Part shown: positions 37,138-47,144 of the stretch, in pieces | How the letters are laid out: every line of letters begins with the position of its first letter | How positions within the stretch are numbered: position 1 is the first letter of the stretch | NCBI GenBank assembly: GCA_963798275.1 | Contig: CAWCTB010000051.1 | Coordinates: forward strand, 1-64,000 | DNA: 64,000 bases | From: CAWCTB01 sp963798275 | GTDB lineage: Bacteria > Acidobacteriota > Terriglobia > Terriglobales > Acidobacteriaceae | Reading direction: 5' to 3' | Notes under the pieces: model-generated | The model's input: the letters and a program-made list of their open reading frames with translations, nothing else | Told to the model about the DNA's origin: nothing | Database searches by the model: none | Position numbers and translations under genes: made by a program

Positions 37138-37656
37138 TTAGCCGAGCAGGCCGTAATGCAGCCCGAGTTGCAGAACCGCCAATGCGTAGATCCCAGCGCC
37201 CAGGTCGTCGACGACAATCCCTGTCCCTTCGGGCAACTTTTCCAGCGCACGGATGGGAGGCGGCTTCAGGATGTCGAACACCCGGAAAAGTATAAAGCCC
37301 GCCAGCAGGGGTTTCCACCCGATAGGGGAGGCAATTAACGTAACTAGTTGTCCGGCGACCTCGTCGATGACCACGTGCGAAGGGTCCTTCCTGCCGCAAC
37401 CCCGCGCTTCCAGGGTCGCAGCCGGGATCCCGATCGCCACGCTGAAAACAATTAGCAGGAGAATCGCCGGAATTCGCAGCGACGGCGCAAGGTGCGACGC
37501 AAGCAGCCACCACAGCAGCACGGTTGCCAGAGAACCCCACGTACCGGGGCCAGGGCGAAGCCGGCCGGCGCCGAAGAATGTCGCCACCAGCGTGGCCCAC
37601 CGGGGCGCCGTACTGGCTGGAACGATGGCTTCAGTTTGGCTTCTTACTGCGCTCAT
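37138..37656 (-). CDS. pgpA: Phosphatidylglycerophosphatase A
   Basis: 172 residues with membrane segments. It removes the phosphate of phosphatidylglycerophosphate to make phosphatidylglycerol. Motifs include FFGAGRLRPGPGTWGSLATVLLWW, HVVIDEVAGQLVTL (the acidic metal site) and FRVFDILKPPPIRALEKLPEGTGIVVDD. The start overlaps the yacG end by 26 bases. Together with gpsA and plsY it makes this run a phospholipid synthesis group. Confidence 0.94.
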   Translation of the reverse strand: MSAVRSQTEAIVPASTAPRWATLVATFFGAGRLRPGPGTWGSLATVLLWWLLASHLAPSLRIPAILLLIVFSVAIGIPAATLEARGCGRKDPSHVVIDEVAGQLVTLIASPIGWKPLLAGFILFRVFDILKPPPIRALEKLPEGTGIVVDDLGAGIYALAVLQLGLHYGLLG

Positions 37657-37843
37657 TTGGATAGCTGGAATCGTCGGTCTCGGGATCGTTCAGCGGAGCC
37701 GAAATGACGTACCCTCCGCTGGCCCACTTGCCGAGGTCGATCATACGGCATCGGTCGCTGCAGAAGGGGAAGTCAGGTTCCGACAGGAGTACGATCTTGC
37801 GGCAGATCGGGCAACGCAGGCTGCGGACACGTTTCTTGGGCAT
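37631..37843 (-). CDS. yacG: DNA gyrase inhibitor YacG
   Basis: 70 residues starting MPKKRVRSLRCPICRKIV. The zinc site is four cysteines: CPIC near 11-14 and CSDRC near 28-32 (FCSDRCRMIDLGKWASGGYVI is the family signature). YacG binds GyrB and inhibits gyrase. It begins 17 bases after rimO and overlaps the pgpA start. A longer open frame upstream lies inside rimO and is not used. Confidence 0.93.
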   Translation of the reverse strand: MPKKRVRSLRCPICRKIVLLSEPDFPFCSDRCRMIDLGKWASGGYVISAPLNDPETDDSSYPNERSKKPN

Positions 37844-37860
37844 AGCACCGAGCAGTATGT

Positions 37861-39357
<1,497 letters not shown>

Positions 39358-39474
39358 GCAATCCCTTTATTCTAGCATTGATTTCAGCGGGTCCCGCGCA
39401 CGGCGATGGCGTTCAGGCGCGCGCAAGACGAGCCTCGGTTGGACGTTGCACGTCCGCTGCGAATGGTCACTGGA

Positions 39475-39483
39475 TGCTATATT
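39475..39483 (+). promoter_or_regulatory. Extended -10 promoter of ffs
   Basis: TGCTATATT is an extended -10 element (TGn followed by TATATT), 7 bases upstream of the start of the SRP RNA. A candidate -35 TTGCAC at 39446 is too far (26 bases) to count, which fits with an extended -10 promoter. Confidence 0.6.
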
Positions 39484-39489
39484 GAAAAG

Positions 39490-39592
39490 TCGGGCGCTGG
39501 TCCCGCGCAACTAAGCCCTGTGAACCCCGCCAGGTCCGGAAGGAAGCAACGGTAACAGGTCACTTCGTGTGCAGCGGTCAACTGGCGCCTGG
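39490..39592 (+). ncRNA. ffs: Signal recognition particle RNA (small bacterial type)
   Basis: About 100 bases. The apical part carries the conserved SRP signature AGGTCCGGAAGGAAGCA at about 39552-39568. The ends pair: GGGCGCTGG at 39492-39500 with the complement near 39582-39591 (ACTGGCGCCT). The size fits 4.5S RNA. It binds Ffh for co-translational targeting to the membrane. The 3' end is followed by six T. Confidence 0.93.
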
Positions 39593-39599
39593 CTTTTTT
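39593..39599 (+). terminator. T-run terminator of ffs
   Basis: CTTTTTT directly follows the closing stem of the SRP RNA (GGCGCCTGGC). The RNA's own terminal stem serves as the hairpin. Confidence 0.6.
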
Positions 39600-39603
39600 G
39601 GCT

Positions 39604-39631
39604 ACCAGCCGTCAGCCATCAGCTGTCAGCT
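39604..39631. repeat. Heptamer array, four degenerate units
   Basis: ACCAGCC, GTCAGCC, ATCAGCT and GTCAGCT follow one another without gaps, consensus (A/G)(C/T)CAGC(C/T). It lies between the ffs terminator and fabH. Similar four-unit heptamer arrays, with different consensus, lie at 42987 and 63027. Confidence 0.7.
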
Positions 39632-39786
39632 TTTCGGAACCGCAGGAAGCAGATTTCAAGCCAAATACGCAAGGTGACCCCTTCGGCGAGGTTGTCGAAC
39701 CAGACACTCAGCGTAGACATTCATTCACGCATCGTTCAAAATGAATCGCGATTCATTCTGTTGAAGCATTTCGTGGAGAAAATCGA

Positions 39787-40785
39787 TTGGCTAATGGTCG
39801 TCGCGCCAAGATCGTCGCACTGGGAACCTACGTACCGCCTCATGTCCTGACCAACCAAGACCTGGAAAAAATGGTCGATACTACCGACCAGTGGATCCTG
39901 GAGCGCACCGGAATCCGCGAGCGCCACATCGCCGACAAGGGCGTAGCGGCCAGCGATCTCGCCGTCGAAGCCGTCAAGGACCTGCAGCAGAGTCATCCCT
40001 TCGATCTGCAGCAGGTCGATCTGATCGTGGTCGGAACGGTCACACCCGACATGATGTATCCCTCGACCGCCTGCCTGGTGCAGCACAAGTTGGGCATCGC
40101 GAACACCTGGGGCTTCGACGTTTCCGCCGGCTGCTCGGGCTTCTTGTACGCCCTGAACACGGGGGTGAAGTTCGTCGAGTCGGGCCAGTACAAGAAGGTG
40201 CTGGTGATCGGTTCGGACGTGAATTCGTCGATGGTCAACTATGAGGACAGGGCGGTCTGCATCATCTTCGGCGATGGCGCGGGCGCGGTGTTGCTGGAAC
40301 CGGCGGCAGAAGGCGAGCCGGGGATTATTGACCACGTGGCGCAGATCGAAGGAGGGGGCGGCCAGTACTTGTACATGCCAGCCGGGGGCAGCCTGAACCC
40401 CGCGTCGCACGAGACCGTCGATAAGAAAATGCATTACATTCACCAGGATGGGCAGCAGGTTTTCAAGTATGCGGTGAAGAAAATGGCGGAGATGACGGAG
40501 CGCGTTCTGGCGAAGAATGGCCTGACCGGAAAGGACGTGGACTGCTTCATCGCCCACCAGGCGAATCGCCGGATAATATCGGCGACCGCCGACCGCTTGA
40601 AAATGCCCGTGGACAAAGTGGTTATCAACATCGACCAGTTCGGCAATACCACGGCCGGAACGATTCCGCTGGCGATGCATACGGCACTGCAAACCGGAAG
40701 GCTGAAGAAGGGCGACCTGGTGCTGCTGGCCGCCGTCGGGGCAGGCTTTACTTCGGGCGCAACCCTTTTGCGCTGGGCGTACTAA
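39787..40785 (+). CDS. fabH: 3-oxoacyl-ACP synthase III (FabH)
   Basis: 332 residues. It joins acetyl-CoA (or a branched acyl-CoA) to malonyl-ACP in the first step of fatty acid elongation. The catalytic Cys116 is in SAGCSGFLYALNTG, the His in CFIAHQANRRI near 258 and the Asn in NIDQFGNTTAGTIP near 288. The start is TTG, with a GGAG eight bases upstream; the next in-frame ATG would remove the first strand. It stands alone after ffs rather than in a fab operon. Confidence 0.96.
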   Translation: MANGRRAKIVALGTYVPPHVLTNQDLEKMVDTTDQWILERTGIRERHIADKGVAASDLAVEAVKDLQQSHPFDLQQVDLIVVGTVTPDMMYPSTACLVQHKLGIANTWGFDVSAGCSGFLYALNTGVKFVESGQYKKVLVIGSDVNSSMVNYEDRAVCIIFGDGAGAVLLEPAAEGEPGIIDHVAQIEGGGGQYLYMPAGGSLNPASHETVDKKMHYIHQDGQQVFKYAVKKMAEMTERVLAKNGLTGKDVDCFIAHQANRRIISATADRLKMPVDKVVINIDQFGNTTAGTIPLAMHTALQTGRLKKGDLVLLAAVGAGFTSGATLLRWAY

Positions 40786-41164
40786 CGACCTGCGTCGCGG
40801 TGTTCTTTCCGATGTAAAGACCCACCGGAGTGCAGAGCAAGAAGCATAAATTAGCCAGTGACTTTTGTCGGGGGGGTGCATTTGCCCGACCCTCGGTCAC
40901 CACGCTGCTTGACCGATTGAGAGAGGAGCTCACGATGAGGAACCTCGTGCACTCGCAAGTTGTTTGTTGGGCTGTTGCTATTCCTGGCGGTACCGGTTTT
41001 ATAGTCATGCCCGACCCCGAAACCGGGAACTGCAGCGTTGCTTGGAACCAGCTTGATCGGAGCATTGGCCAGAATCCGACGGCGGTGGAATTGGTTTTTG
41101 CCGCTGTGGGCTTCAGGCGAACGGGACGGTGCAGCCCGGCTGGCTCCATGCTAGGATTTGAGCA
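40786..41164. other. Intergenic region, no convincing gene
   Basis: About 380 bases. A 116-residue frame on the plus strand (from about 40830) and a long minus-strand frame both cross it, but neither has family resemblance, ribosome site or sensible start. I call the stretch noncoding with low confidence. Confidence 0.45.
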
Positions 41165-41503
41165 ATGGACGCCGAGTTGAAGCAGTTTCTGGAAGGCATG
41201 GAGAAGCGCCTGCGCGAGTACATTGACGAGCGCACGCAAAACCTGCGCGAGTACATTGACGAGCGCACGCATGAAGTCGAGAGTCGATTGCGAGAATACA
41301 TTGACGAGCGTACGCACGATGCCGAAACTCGACTGATTCGTGCTTTTGGGGCTTATCAAGAATCGGCTGCCGTGCGCATGCGGAAGATCGAAGCAGACCT
41401 CTCCAACGTGAACTCTTCTACCACCCAGCAACTGGATGCCTTCCAATCTAAACTGCTGGAGCTGGAGACCCGGATCATCAACCTCGAACGGCCGCAGGGT
41501 TAA
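41165..41503 (+). CDS. Small coiled-coil protein with LREYIDERT repeats
   Basis: 112 residues. Residues 16-60 hold three copies of LREYIDERT, the first two 11 residues apart and the next 15 apart; the DNA units (33 and 45 bases) are almost identical, so the repeat arose by duplication. The helix continues with heptad-like sequence to the end (MRKIEADLSNVNSSTTQQLDAFQSKLLELETRIINLE). No membrane segment or enzyme motif is seen. It may be a bundle or scaffold protein; similar short proteins resemble DUF1640-like or phage tail-fibre-like coiled coils, but I would not assign one. Its stop overlaps the convergent aspA stop. Confidence 0.7.
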   Translation: MDAELKQFLEGMEKRLREYIDERTQNLREYIDERTHEVESRLREYIDERTHDAETRLIRAFGAYQESAAVRMRKIEADLSNVNSSTTQQLDAFQSKLLELETRIINLERPQG

Positions 41504-42929
41504 AGTCTTTTCTTAGCGTTCGGCATTTCCAGCGGCCGCTGCGGCTCGGTCATGCGCGCGGGATCGAGAATTTCCTTGATCTGCTGCTTCGCTGAGGTAG
41601 CCCTTGGAGCGGGCGATGTCGATGATCGATTTTCCCGTGGCAATGGACTCCTTCACGATCTCCGCCGCCTTGGCGTAGCCGATGTACGGGTTGAGGGCGG
41701 TCGCCAGCGACACCGTGCTGTGCACGTAATACTGCGTTCTCTTCTCGTTGACCGTGATGCCTTTGACGCAAAACTCCGTCAACTGGCGCAGCATGTTGGT
41801 CATGATCGTGATTGAGGCCAGCACGCTATACGCCATGGCAGGCATCATGACATTCAGCTCGAGTTGGCCGGCCTGGACGGCGAGCGCGACGGTCGCGTCG
41901 TAGCCGACTACCTGGAACGAAACCATCGCCGCCAGCTCGGGCATGACGGGGTTTACCTTGCCCGGCATGATCGACGAGCCGGGCTGCAGCGCGGGCAGGT
42001 TGATTTCCGCCAGACCGGTGTTGGGGCCGGACGACAACAGGCGCAGGTCATTCGAAATACGAATTACTTCCAGCGCCAGATTGCGCAGTGCGGAGCTGAC
42101 CGACGACATGGCGAGATTCGATTGCATGGCGTAGCGCATGTCGTCGACAGGTGCCAGCTTCTCTCCCGAGATTCGCGCCAGATGGGCGATTGCTCTTTCA
42201 CGATAGTCAGGATGGGTGTTGATGCCGGTGCCGACAGCGGAGCCTCCCAGCCCGATCTCGCGTAGCCATTCCGCTTGCTGCTGGATCGCCTGCTTCGCTC
42301 GAACGATAGCTCCGGCGTAAGCGGTAAACTCTTGCCCCAGACGCATGGGCACCGCGTCCATCATGTGGGTGCGGCCCGACTTCAGGACATGGTGGAACTC
42401 TTTTCCTTTTTCTTCCAACGCGGCGATCAGGGCGTCGAGCGCGAGGTAGAGATTGCGCAGTTCGAGGAGCGTTGCCAGTCGCATGCTGGTGGGGAAGACA
42501 TCGTTGGTCGACTGGCCGTAGTTGACGTGATCGTTGGGATGAACGTGCTTGTACTCGCCCTTGTTGCCGCCGAGCAGCTCCGAGGCGCGGTTGGCGATGA
42601 CCTCGTTGCTGTTCATGTGGAAGCTGACGCCCGCACCGGCCTGGAAGACATCGACCAGGAAGTGCTCGTGCAACTTGCCCTCTTGCACTTCTTTCGCGGC
42701 GGCAACGATGGCGTTGGCAGTCTTGGTGTCGATCAGGCCGAGTTCGCGATTGGCTTCGGCAGCCGCCTCTTTCACCATCGCGATAGCACGAATCAGCGTA
42801 GGGTGCGCGTGCAATCCGCTGATGGGAAAGTTCTCGACGGCGCGGGCGGTCTGAATGCCGTAGTAGGCGTCGGCGGGAACGTCTTTGGTGCCGAGCGAGT
42901 CTTTTTCGGAGCGGGTGTGCGTAGGACAT
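41500..42929 (-). CDS. aspA: Aspartate ammonia-lyase, frameshifted at both ends
   Basis: About 475 residues after correction. It turns aspartate into fumarate and ammonia. The fumarase/aspartase signature is GSSIMPGKVNPVMPE near the middle of the C-terminal half, and HPNDHVNYGQSTNDVFPT is the first active-site motif. The first 35 residues (KDSLGTKDVPADAYYGIQTARAVENF) precede the ATG of the main frame and lack an in-frame start; one extra base in the CCC near 42912 would link them to the ATG at 42929. At the C-terminus, one extra base near 41588 separates the normal ending (QIKEILDPARMTEP). Fumarate then feeds the fumarase gene upstream. Confidence 0.82.
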
Positions 42930-42986
42930 TAGCATGTTCCTTCGCTCCTATAGATGATTATTCAAGGGAAAGCGGTGCGATGAGAA

Positions 42987-43014
42987 GCAATTAGCGGCTA
43001 GCAAGTAACAACTA
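42987..43014. repeat. Heptamer array upstream of aspA
   Basis: GCAATTA, GCGGCTA, GCAAGTA and ACAACTA follow one another in register. GCAATTAGC at 42987-42995 also recurs inverted as GCTAATTGC at 43107-43115, just before the fumarase stop. The array lies between fum and aspA. Confidence 0.6.
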
Positions 43015-43119
43015 GTGAGAATGGTGGTCGAACCACACACCGACCTTGGAGTCTATCCCTCGCAGAAACGGATTCTGAGGGTCCTGCGAGGAGCCAAAAG
43101 CGAGTTGCTAATTGCGGCC

Positions 43120-44638
43120 TTATGAGATCTCCACCAGCTCCGCGATCCTGGCCTGCCACTCGCGCGGGCCTGACTCGTGGACCGAGTTGCCCTTTGAGTC
43201 GACGGCGACCGTCACCGGCATATCCTGCACTTCGAATTCGTAGATGGCCTCCATGCCGAGGTCGGCGAAGCCGAGGACGCGCGATTTCTTGATCGCCTTG
43301 GACACCAGGTACGCTGCGCCGCCGACGGCCATCAGGTAGACCGCCTTGTGGTCGCGAATGGCCTCGATGGCCGCCGGACCGCGCTCGGATTTGCCGACCA
43401 TGCCCAGCAAGCCGGTGTGTTGCAGCATCTGGCGGGTGAACTTATCCATGCGCGTGGCGGTGGTTGGACCGGCTGGCCCGACGACCTCATCTCTAACGGG
43501 ATCAACCGGTCCCACGTAGTAGATGAAGCGATCTGTGAAGTCCACGGGGAGCTTCTCGCCACGCTTGAGCATATCGGTCATGCGCTGGTGTGCGGCATCG
43601 CGTCCCGTGAGCAGCTTGCCATTCAGCAGCAAGACCTCGCCGGGTTTCCAGGTCGCGACCTCGTCGCGTGAAATCGTGTCGAGGTTGACGCGGCGCGCCC
43701 CGGAGCCCATCGGATCGTAGGTCAACTTGGGCCAGTCGTTCAGCGATGGTGGCTCAAGCGCCACCGGGCCGGAGCCATCGAGCACGAAATGCGCATGCCG
43801 GGTGGCAGCGCAGTTGGGAATCATCGCGACGGGCAGATTCGCGGCGTGTGTCGGGTAATCCTTGACCTTCACGTCGAGGACGGTGGTCAAGCCCGCCGAG
43901 TCCCTGCGCGCCGATGCCGAGAGCGTTGATCTTTTTGTACAACTCAATGCGCAGCTCTTCGGCGCGATTCGATGGCCCACGCTCGATCAGCTCCTGGATG
44001 TCGATCGGCTCCATCAGAGCTTGTTTCGCCAGCAGCATGGCCTTTTCAGCAGTGCCCCCAATGCCGATGCCGAGAATTCCCGGCGGGCACCAGCCGGCCC
44101 CCATGGTGGGCACGGTTTTCAACACCCAATCAACAATCGAGTCAGATGGATTTAGCATGACGAACTTCGACTTGGCCTCGGAGCCACCGCCCTTGGCCGC
44201 GACCTCGACCTCGACGGTATCGCCGGGGACGACGGTCATGTTCACCACGGCGGGCGTGTTGTCCTTCGTGTTCTTGCGCGCGCCGGCGGGGTCGGCAAGG
44301 ATGCTGGCGCGCAGCACGTTGTCGGGATGCAGGTAGGCGCGGCGCACGCCTTCGTTCACCATGTCTTCCACGGCGAGGTAGGCGTCCCAATGCACGTTCA
44401 TGCCGATCTTGAGGAAGACGGTCACGATGCCGGTGTCCTGGCAGATGGGACGATGGCCTTCGGCGCACATGCGCGAGTTAATCAGGATCTGCGCGATAGC
44501 ATCGCGCGCCGCCGGCGATTGCTCTTTCTCGTAGGCTTTCGCCAGGCTCTGGATGAAATCGACTGGATGGTAGTAGGAGATGTATTGCAAAGCGTCGGCA
44601 ATGCTTTGAATGAAGTCTTCCTGCTTGATGATGGTCAT
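43120..44638 (-). CDS. Class I (Fe-S) fumarate hydratase, frameshifted once
   Basis: About 505 residues after correction, the fused alpha-beta form. It hydrates fumarate to malate with a 4Fe-4S cluster. Cluster cysteines are visible in INSRMCAEGHRPICQDTG and GAGWCPPGILGIGIGG, and the beta part begins near YPTHAANLPVAMIPNCAATRH. The alpha part ends GIGAQGLGG; one extra base in GGCGGGCTTGACC near 43890 then throws off the frame, which should continue LTTVLDVKVKDYPTHAANLP. The start is at MTIIKQEDF with the main ORF beginning 15 codons earlier. It is the first gene of the fum-aspA pair. Confidence 0.87.
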
Positions 44639-44855
44639 GATCGCCTGCCATGAGACAAAAATTGGAGTCCGGCCAACCTGCACGCCTGGAGCGGATCCGA
44701 TCCCAGTGGGCGTCTAACAGGGGGACAATTGGCGGGATCTGCCGGACTGCAGATTATAACGCTGACCGACACCAGGCTTTGTGACGGCTCGCACACAGCG
44801 GCTGGTCAGGGCGACGGCGATCCTCCCGCCCGCCAGAACACGGTATCCTGTTGTC

Positions 44856-45902
44856 ATGGCGCCCGAGCGAATGGAGCAGGATCAGCAGCAGACAAGCGAG
44901 CGGTTTTCCCTCGACGTGGTCGTGGTTGGGGCAGGTCCAACGGGGCTGGCGTGTGGCATCGACGCCAAGCGTGCCGGGCTGAGCGTGGCCAACATCGACA
45001 AGGGATGCCTGGTCAACTCGCTGTTCAACTATCCCAGCAACATGACATTCTTCACCACGCCGGAGCTGCTGGAGATTGGCGACATTCCGTTCTCGAGTCC
45101 CAACCAAAAGCCCACCCGCCAGGAGGCGCTGGAGTACTACCGCAAGGTCGCCGAGCATTACGAGCTCGACGTGCGCCAGTACGAGCCGGTGCAGAGGATT
45201 GAAGGCAGCGATAACAATTTCGTGGTGCACACGACCGACCTTCATGGGCGCAGGCGCGAGTACCGTGCTCGCAAACTTATCCTGGCAACCGGATACTACG
45301 ATCGCCCGAACTACATGCACGTTCCCGGCGAAGACCTGCCCAAGGTGATGCACTATTACCGGGAGCCCCATCCATTTTTCGGGCTCGATGTGCTGGTGGT
45401 CGGCGCCAAGAACTCGGCTGCCATCGCGGCGCTGGAATTGTGGCGGCACGGCGCGCGAGTGACGCTGGTGCATCGCGGACCGGGCATTGGCCCTTCGGTG
45501 AAGTACTGGATCAAACCCGACATAGAAAACCGCATCAAAGCCGGGCAGGTAAAGGCCTACTTCAACGCCACGGTCCGAGAGATCACGCTGGACCAGGTGG
45601 TGCTGAATACGCCTGAGGGTGAGATCGCGTTGCCCAACGACTACGTCTTCGCCATGACGGGATACCATCCTGACTTCGAATTTCTCTGCAGCCTGGGCAT
45701 CAAACTGCGCGGCGAGGCCGACAGGCGTCCGATCTGCGATCCGCAGACACTGGAAAGCAATGTTCCGGGAATATACTTGGCCGGAGTGATCGTTGCCGGG
45801 ATGCGAACCAGCGAGATCTTCATCGAGAACGGACGCTTCCATGGCCGGCTGATCGCTGCCGACCTGAAGCAGAAATTGCGATCCGATGCCGTGATGGCTT
45901 GA
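44856..45902 (+). CDS. ypdA: YpdA-family FAD/NAD(P)-dependent disulfide reductase
   Basis: About 348 residues. YpdA-like enzymes reduce bacillithiol disulfide or a related low-molecular-weight thiol using NADPH. The FAD-binding GAGPTGLACGIDAKRAG is near 25, GDIPFSSPNQKPTRQEALEYYRKV is a family hallmark, the NADPH-binding VVGAKNSAAIAALELWR is near 175 and GIYLAGVIVAGMRTSEIFIENGRFHG closes the FAD site. Unlike thioredoxin reductase there is no CxxC pair. I start it at MAPERMEQDQQQ; another in-frame ATG is five codons later. Confidence 0.9.
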   Translation: MAPERMEQDQQQTSERFSLDVVVVGAGPTGLACGIDAKRAGLSVANIDKGCLVNSLFNYPSNMTFFTTPELLEIGDIPFSSPNQKPTRQEALEYYRKVAEHYELDVRQYEPVQRIEGSDNNFVVHTTDLHGRRREYRARKLILATGYYDRPNYMHVPGEDLPKVMHYYREPHPFFGLDVLVVGAKNSAAIAALELWRHGARVTLVHRGPGIGPSVKYWIKPDIENRIKAGQVKAYFNATVREITLDQVVLNTPEGEIALPNDYVFAMTGYHPDFEFLCSLGIKLRGEADRRPICDPQTLESNVPGIYLAGVIVAGMRTSEIFIENGRFHGRLIAADLKQKLRSDAVMA

Positions 45903-46013
45903 ACCGCCGGGGTTGGCAAGGGGCAAGAATTTGGTGGCGTGTTGAACACGGTGAGGGTTAGATTTGTCCGCCCTCCCGACAAAGTTATTGCACCGATGTA
46001 CAGGAGCCGAGGC

Positions 46014-46817
46014 ATGTTCGCATTCAAAATCCGCAAGGCGTTGCTGGTTGTTCTGGCGCTCGCCGTTTCGAGCTTGTCGTGGCCGGCCTGGGCCCAGGAA
46101 AAGGCCGCCGACCCGTCTACCCATTGGAGCTACAGCGGGGACACGGGGCCCACTCACTGGGGTGACCTGAATCCCGGCTATATCTTATGCAGCACGGGCA
46201 AGGCGCAGTCGCCCATCGACATCACCCAGTCGGAAAAGGCGAAGCTGCCGGAGATCCAGTTCCACTACCAGGACGTGCAGCTTTCGGTGATCAACAACGG
46301 TCATACCATCCAGGTGAACTATCCGGCGGGCAGCTACATCGTGGTTGGCGACAAAAGATACGAGCTGGTGCAGTTTCACTTTCACCATCAGAGCGAGACG
46401 GCGATCAATGGCAAGCACGCGCCCATGGAGCTCCACCTGGTTCACAAGGACAGCGATGGAAAGCTGGCGGTGGTGGCAGTTCTGCTCAAGGAAGGCAAGG
46501 CCAGCGACGCGGTGGCCACGGTCTGGAAGAGCATTCCGTCGGAAGTTGGCCAGGAATACTCACCGACGGGCGTCAGGATCAATGCCAAGGACCTTTTGCC
46601 CACGAAACACACCTACTACACCTTCGCGGGATCGCTGACGACCCCACCCTGTTCGGAGGGCGTCACCTGGATGGTCTTGTCCAATGAGAGCACTGTCTCC
46701 AAAGAACAGGTGGAGGCATTCGCCAAGCTCTACCCCGACAACGCTCGTCCGGTGCAGCCGCTAAATGGGCGGGTGGTCAAGCGGAACAGCAACGGCGGAG
46801 AAGCCTGGTGGAAGTGA
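46014..46817 (+). CDS. Periplasmic alpha-class carbonic anhydrase
   Basis: 267 residues. A signal peptide covers residues 1-27 (SLSWPAWA-Q). The zinc ligands are His122 and His124 in VQFHFHHQSE and His141 in PMELHLVHKD; the substrate-gating Thr is in SLTTPPCSEGVTW. AGGAG stands seven bases before the ATG. The enzyme converts CO2 and bicarbonate in the periplasm. It is preceded by ypdA and is monocistronic. Confidence 0.95.
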   Translation: MFAFKIRKALLVVLALAVSSLSWPAWAQEKAADPSTHWSYSGDTGPTHWGDLNPGYILCSTGKAQSPIDITQSEKAKLPEIQFHYQDVQLSVINNGHTIQVNYPAGSYIVVGDKRYELVQFHFHHQSETAINGKHAPMELHLVHKDSDGKLAVVAVLLKEGKASDAVATVWKSIPSEVGQEYSPTGVRINAKDLLPTKHTYYTFAGSLTTPPCSEGVTWMVLSNESTVSKEQVEAFAKLYPDNARPVQPLNGRVVKRNSNGGEAWWK

Positions 46818-47144
46818 TTGCCGGAACTTGCGAATCCTGACAAATTTAACGGTGCTCTGCTCCTGCCGCGACTCGGCGATTTGCGCATGAACCCTGGGAG
46901 TTGGGCACGCTTTCGCCGTCTCTGATAGACTTTTGCGCGGGGATGGCGACCGCAATCAGCTCTCGCTGGTAGAGCTGCCTGTTCCGCCCCGCACTTCTGA
47001 CTCTACGTCTGCCTCTGGGTGCCTCCTGACAGAAGGGAGACTCCGTCCGCTTGAGCAGGGAAGCCTGCCTGATAAAGCGGTAGTCATTTCCATTTTCGAT
47101 AACTCGGGCGTCCACCAGGTGACGCCGTTTTAAGGAGGTTCAGC
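46818..47144. other. Intergenic leader of the aldehyde dehydrogenase gene
   Basis: 327 bases. The end carries AAGGAGG eight bases before the ATG of the aldehyde dehydrogenase. I looked for a riboswitch or attenuator hairpin and saw none I could defend. Confidence 0.4.

Noticed and set aside
41165..41340. CRISPR-like direct repeats
   Set aside because: The repeats are in-frame codons of a coiled coil with spacings of 33 and 45 bases and no unique spacers.
40748..41446. 232-residue minus-strand open frame
   Set aside because: It is antisense to the coiled-coil gene and its sequence has low-complexity features of a shadow (LVNVLAQ repeats mirror the sense repeats).
46818..47144. Riboswitch in the aldehyde dehydrogenase leader
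   Set aside because: I could not find a conserved core or a switching hairpin.
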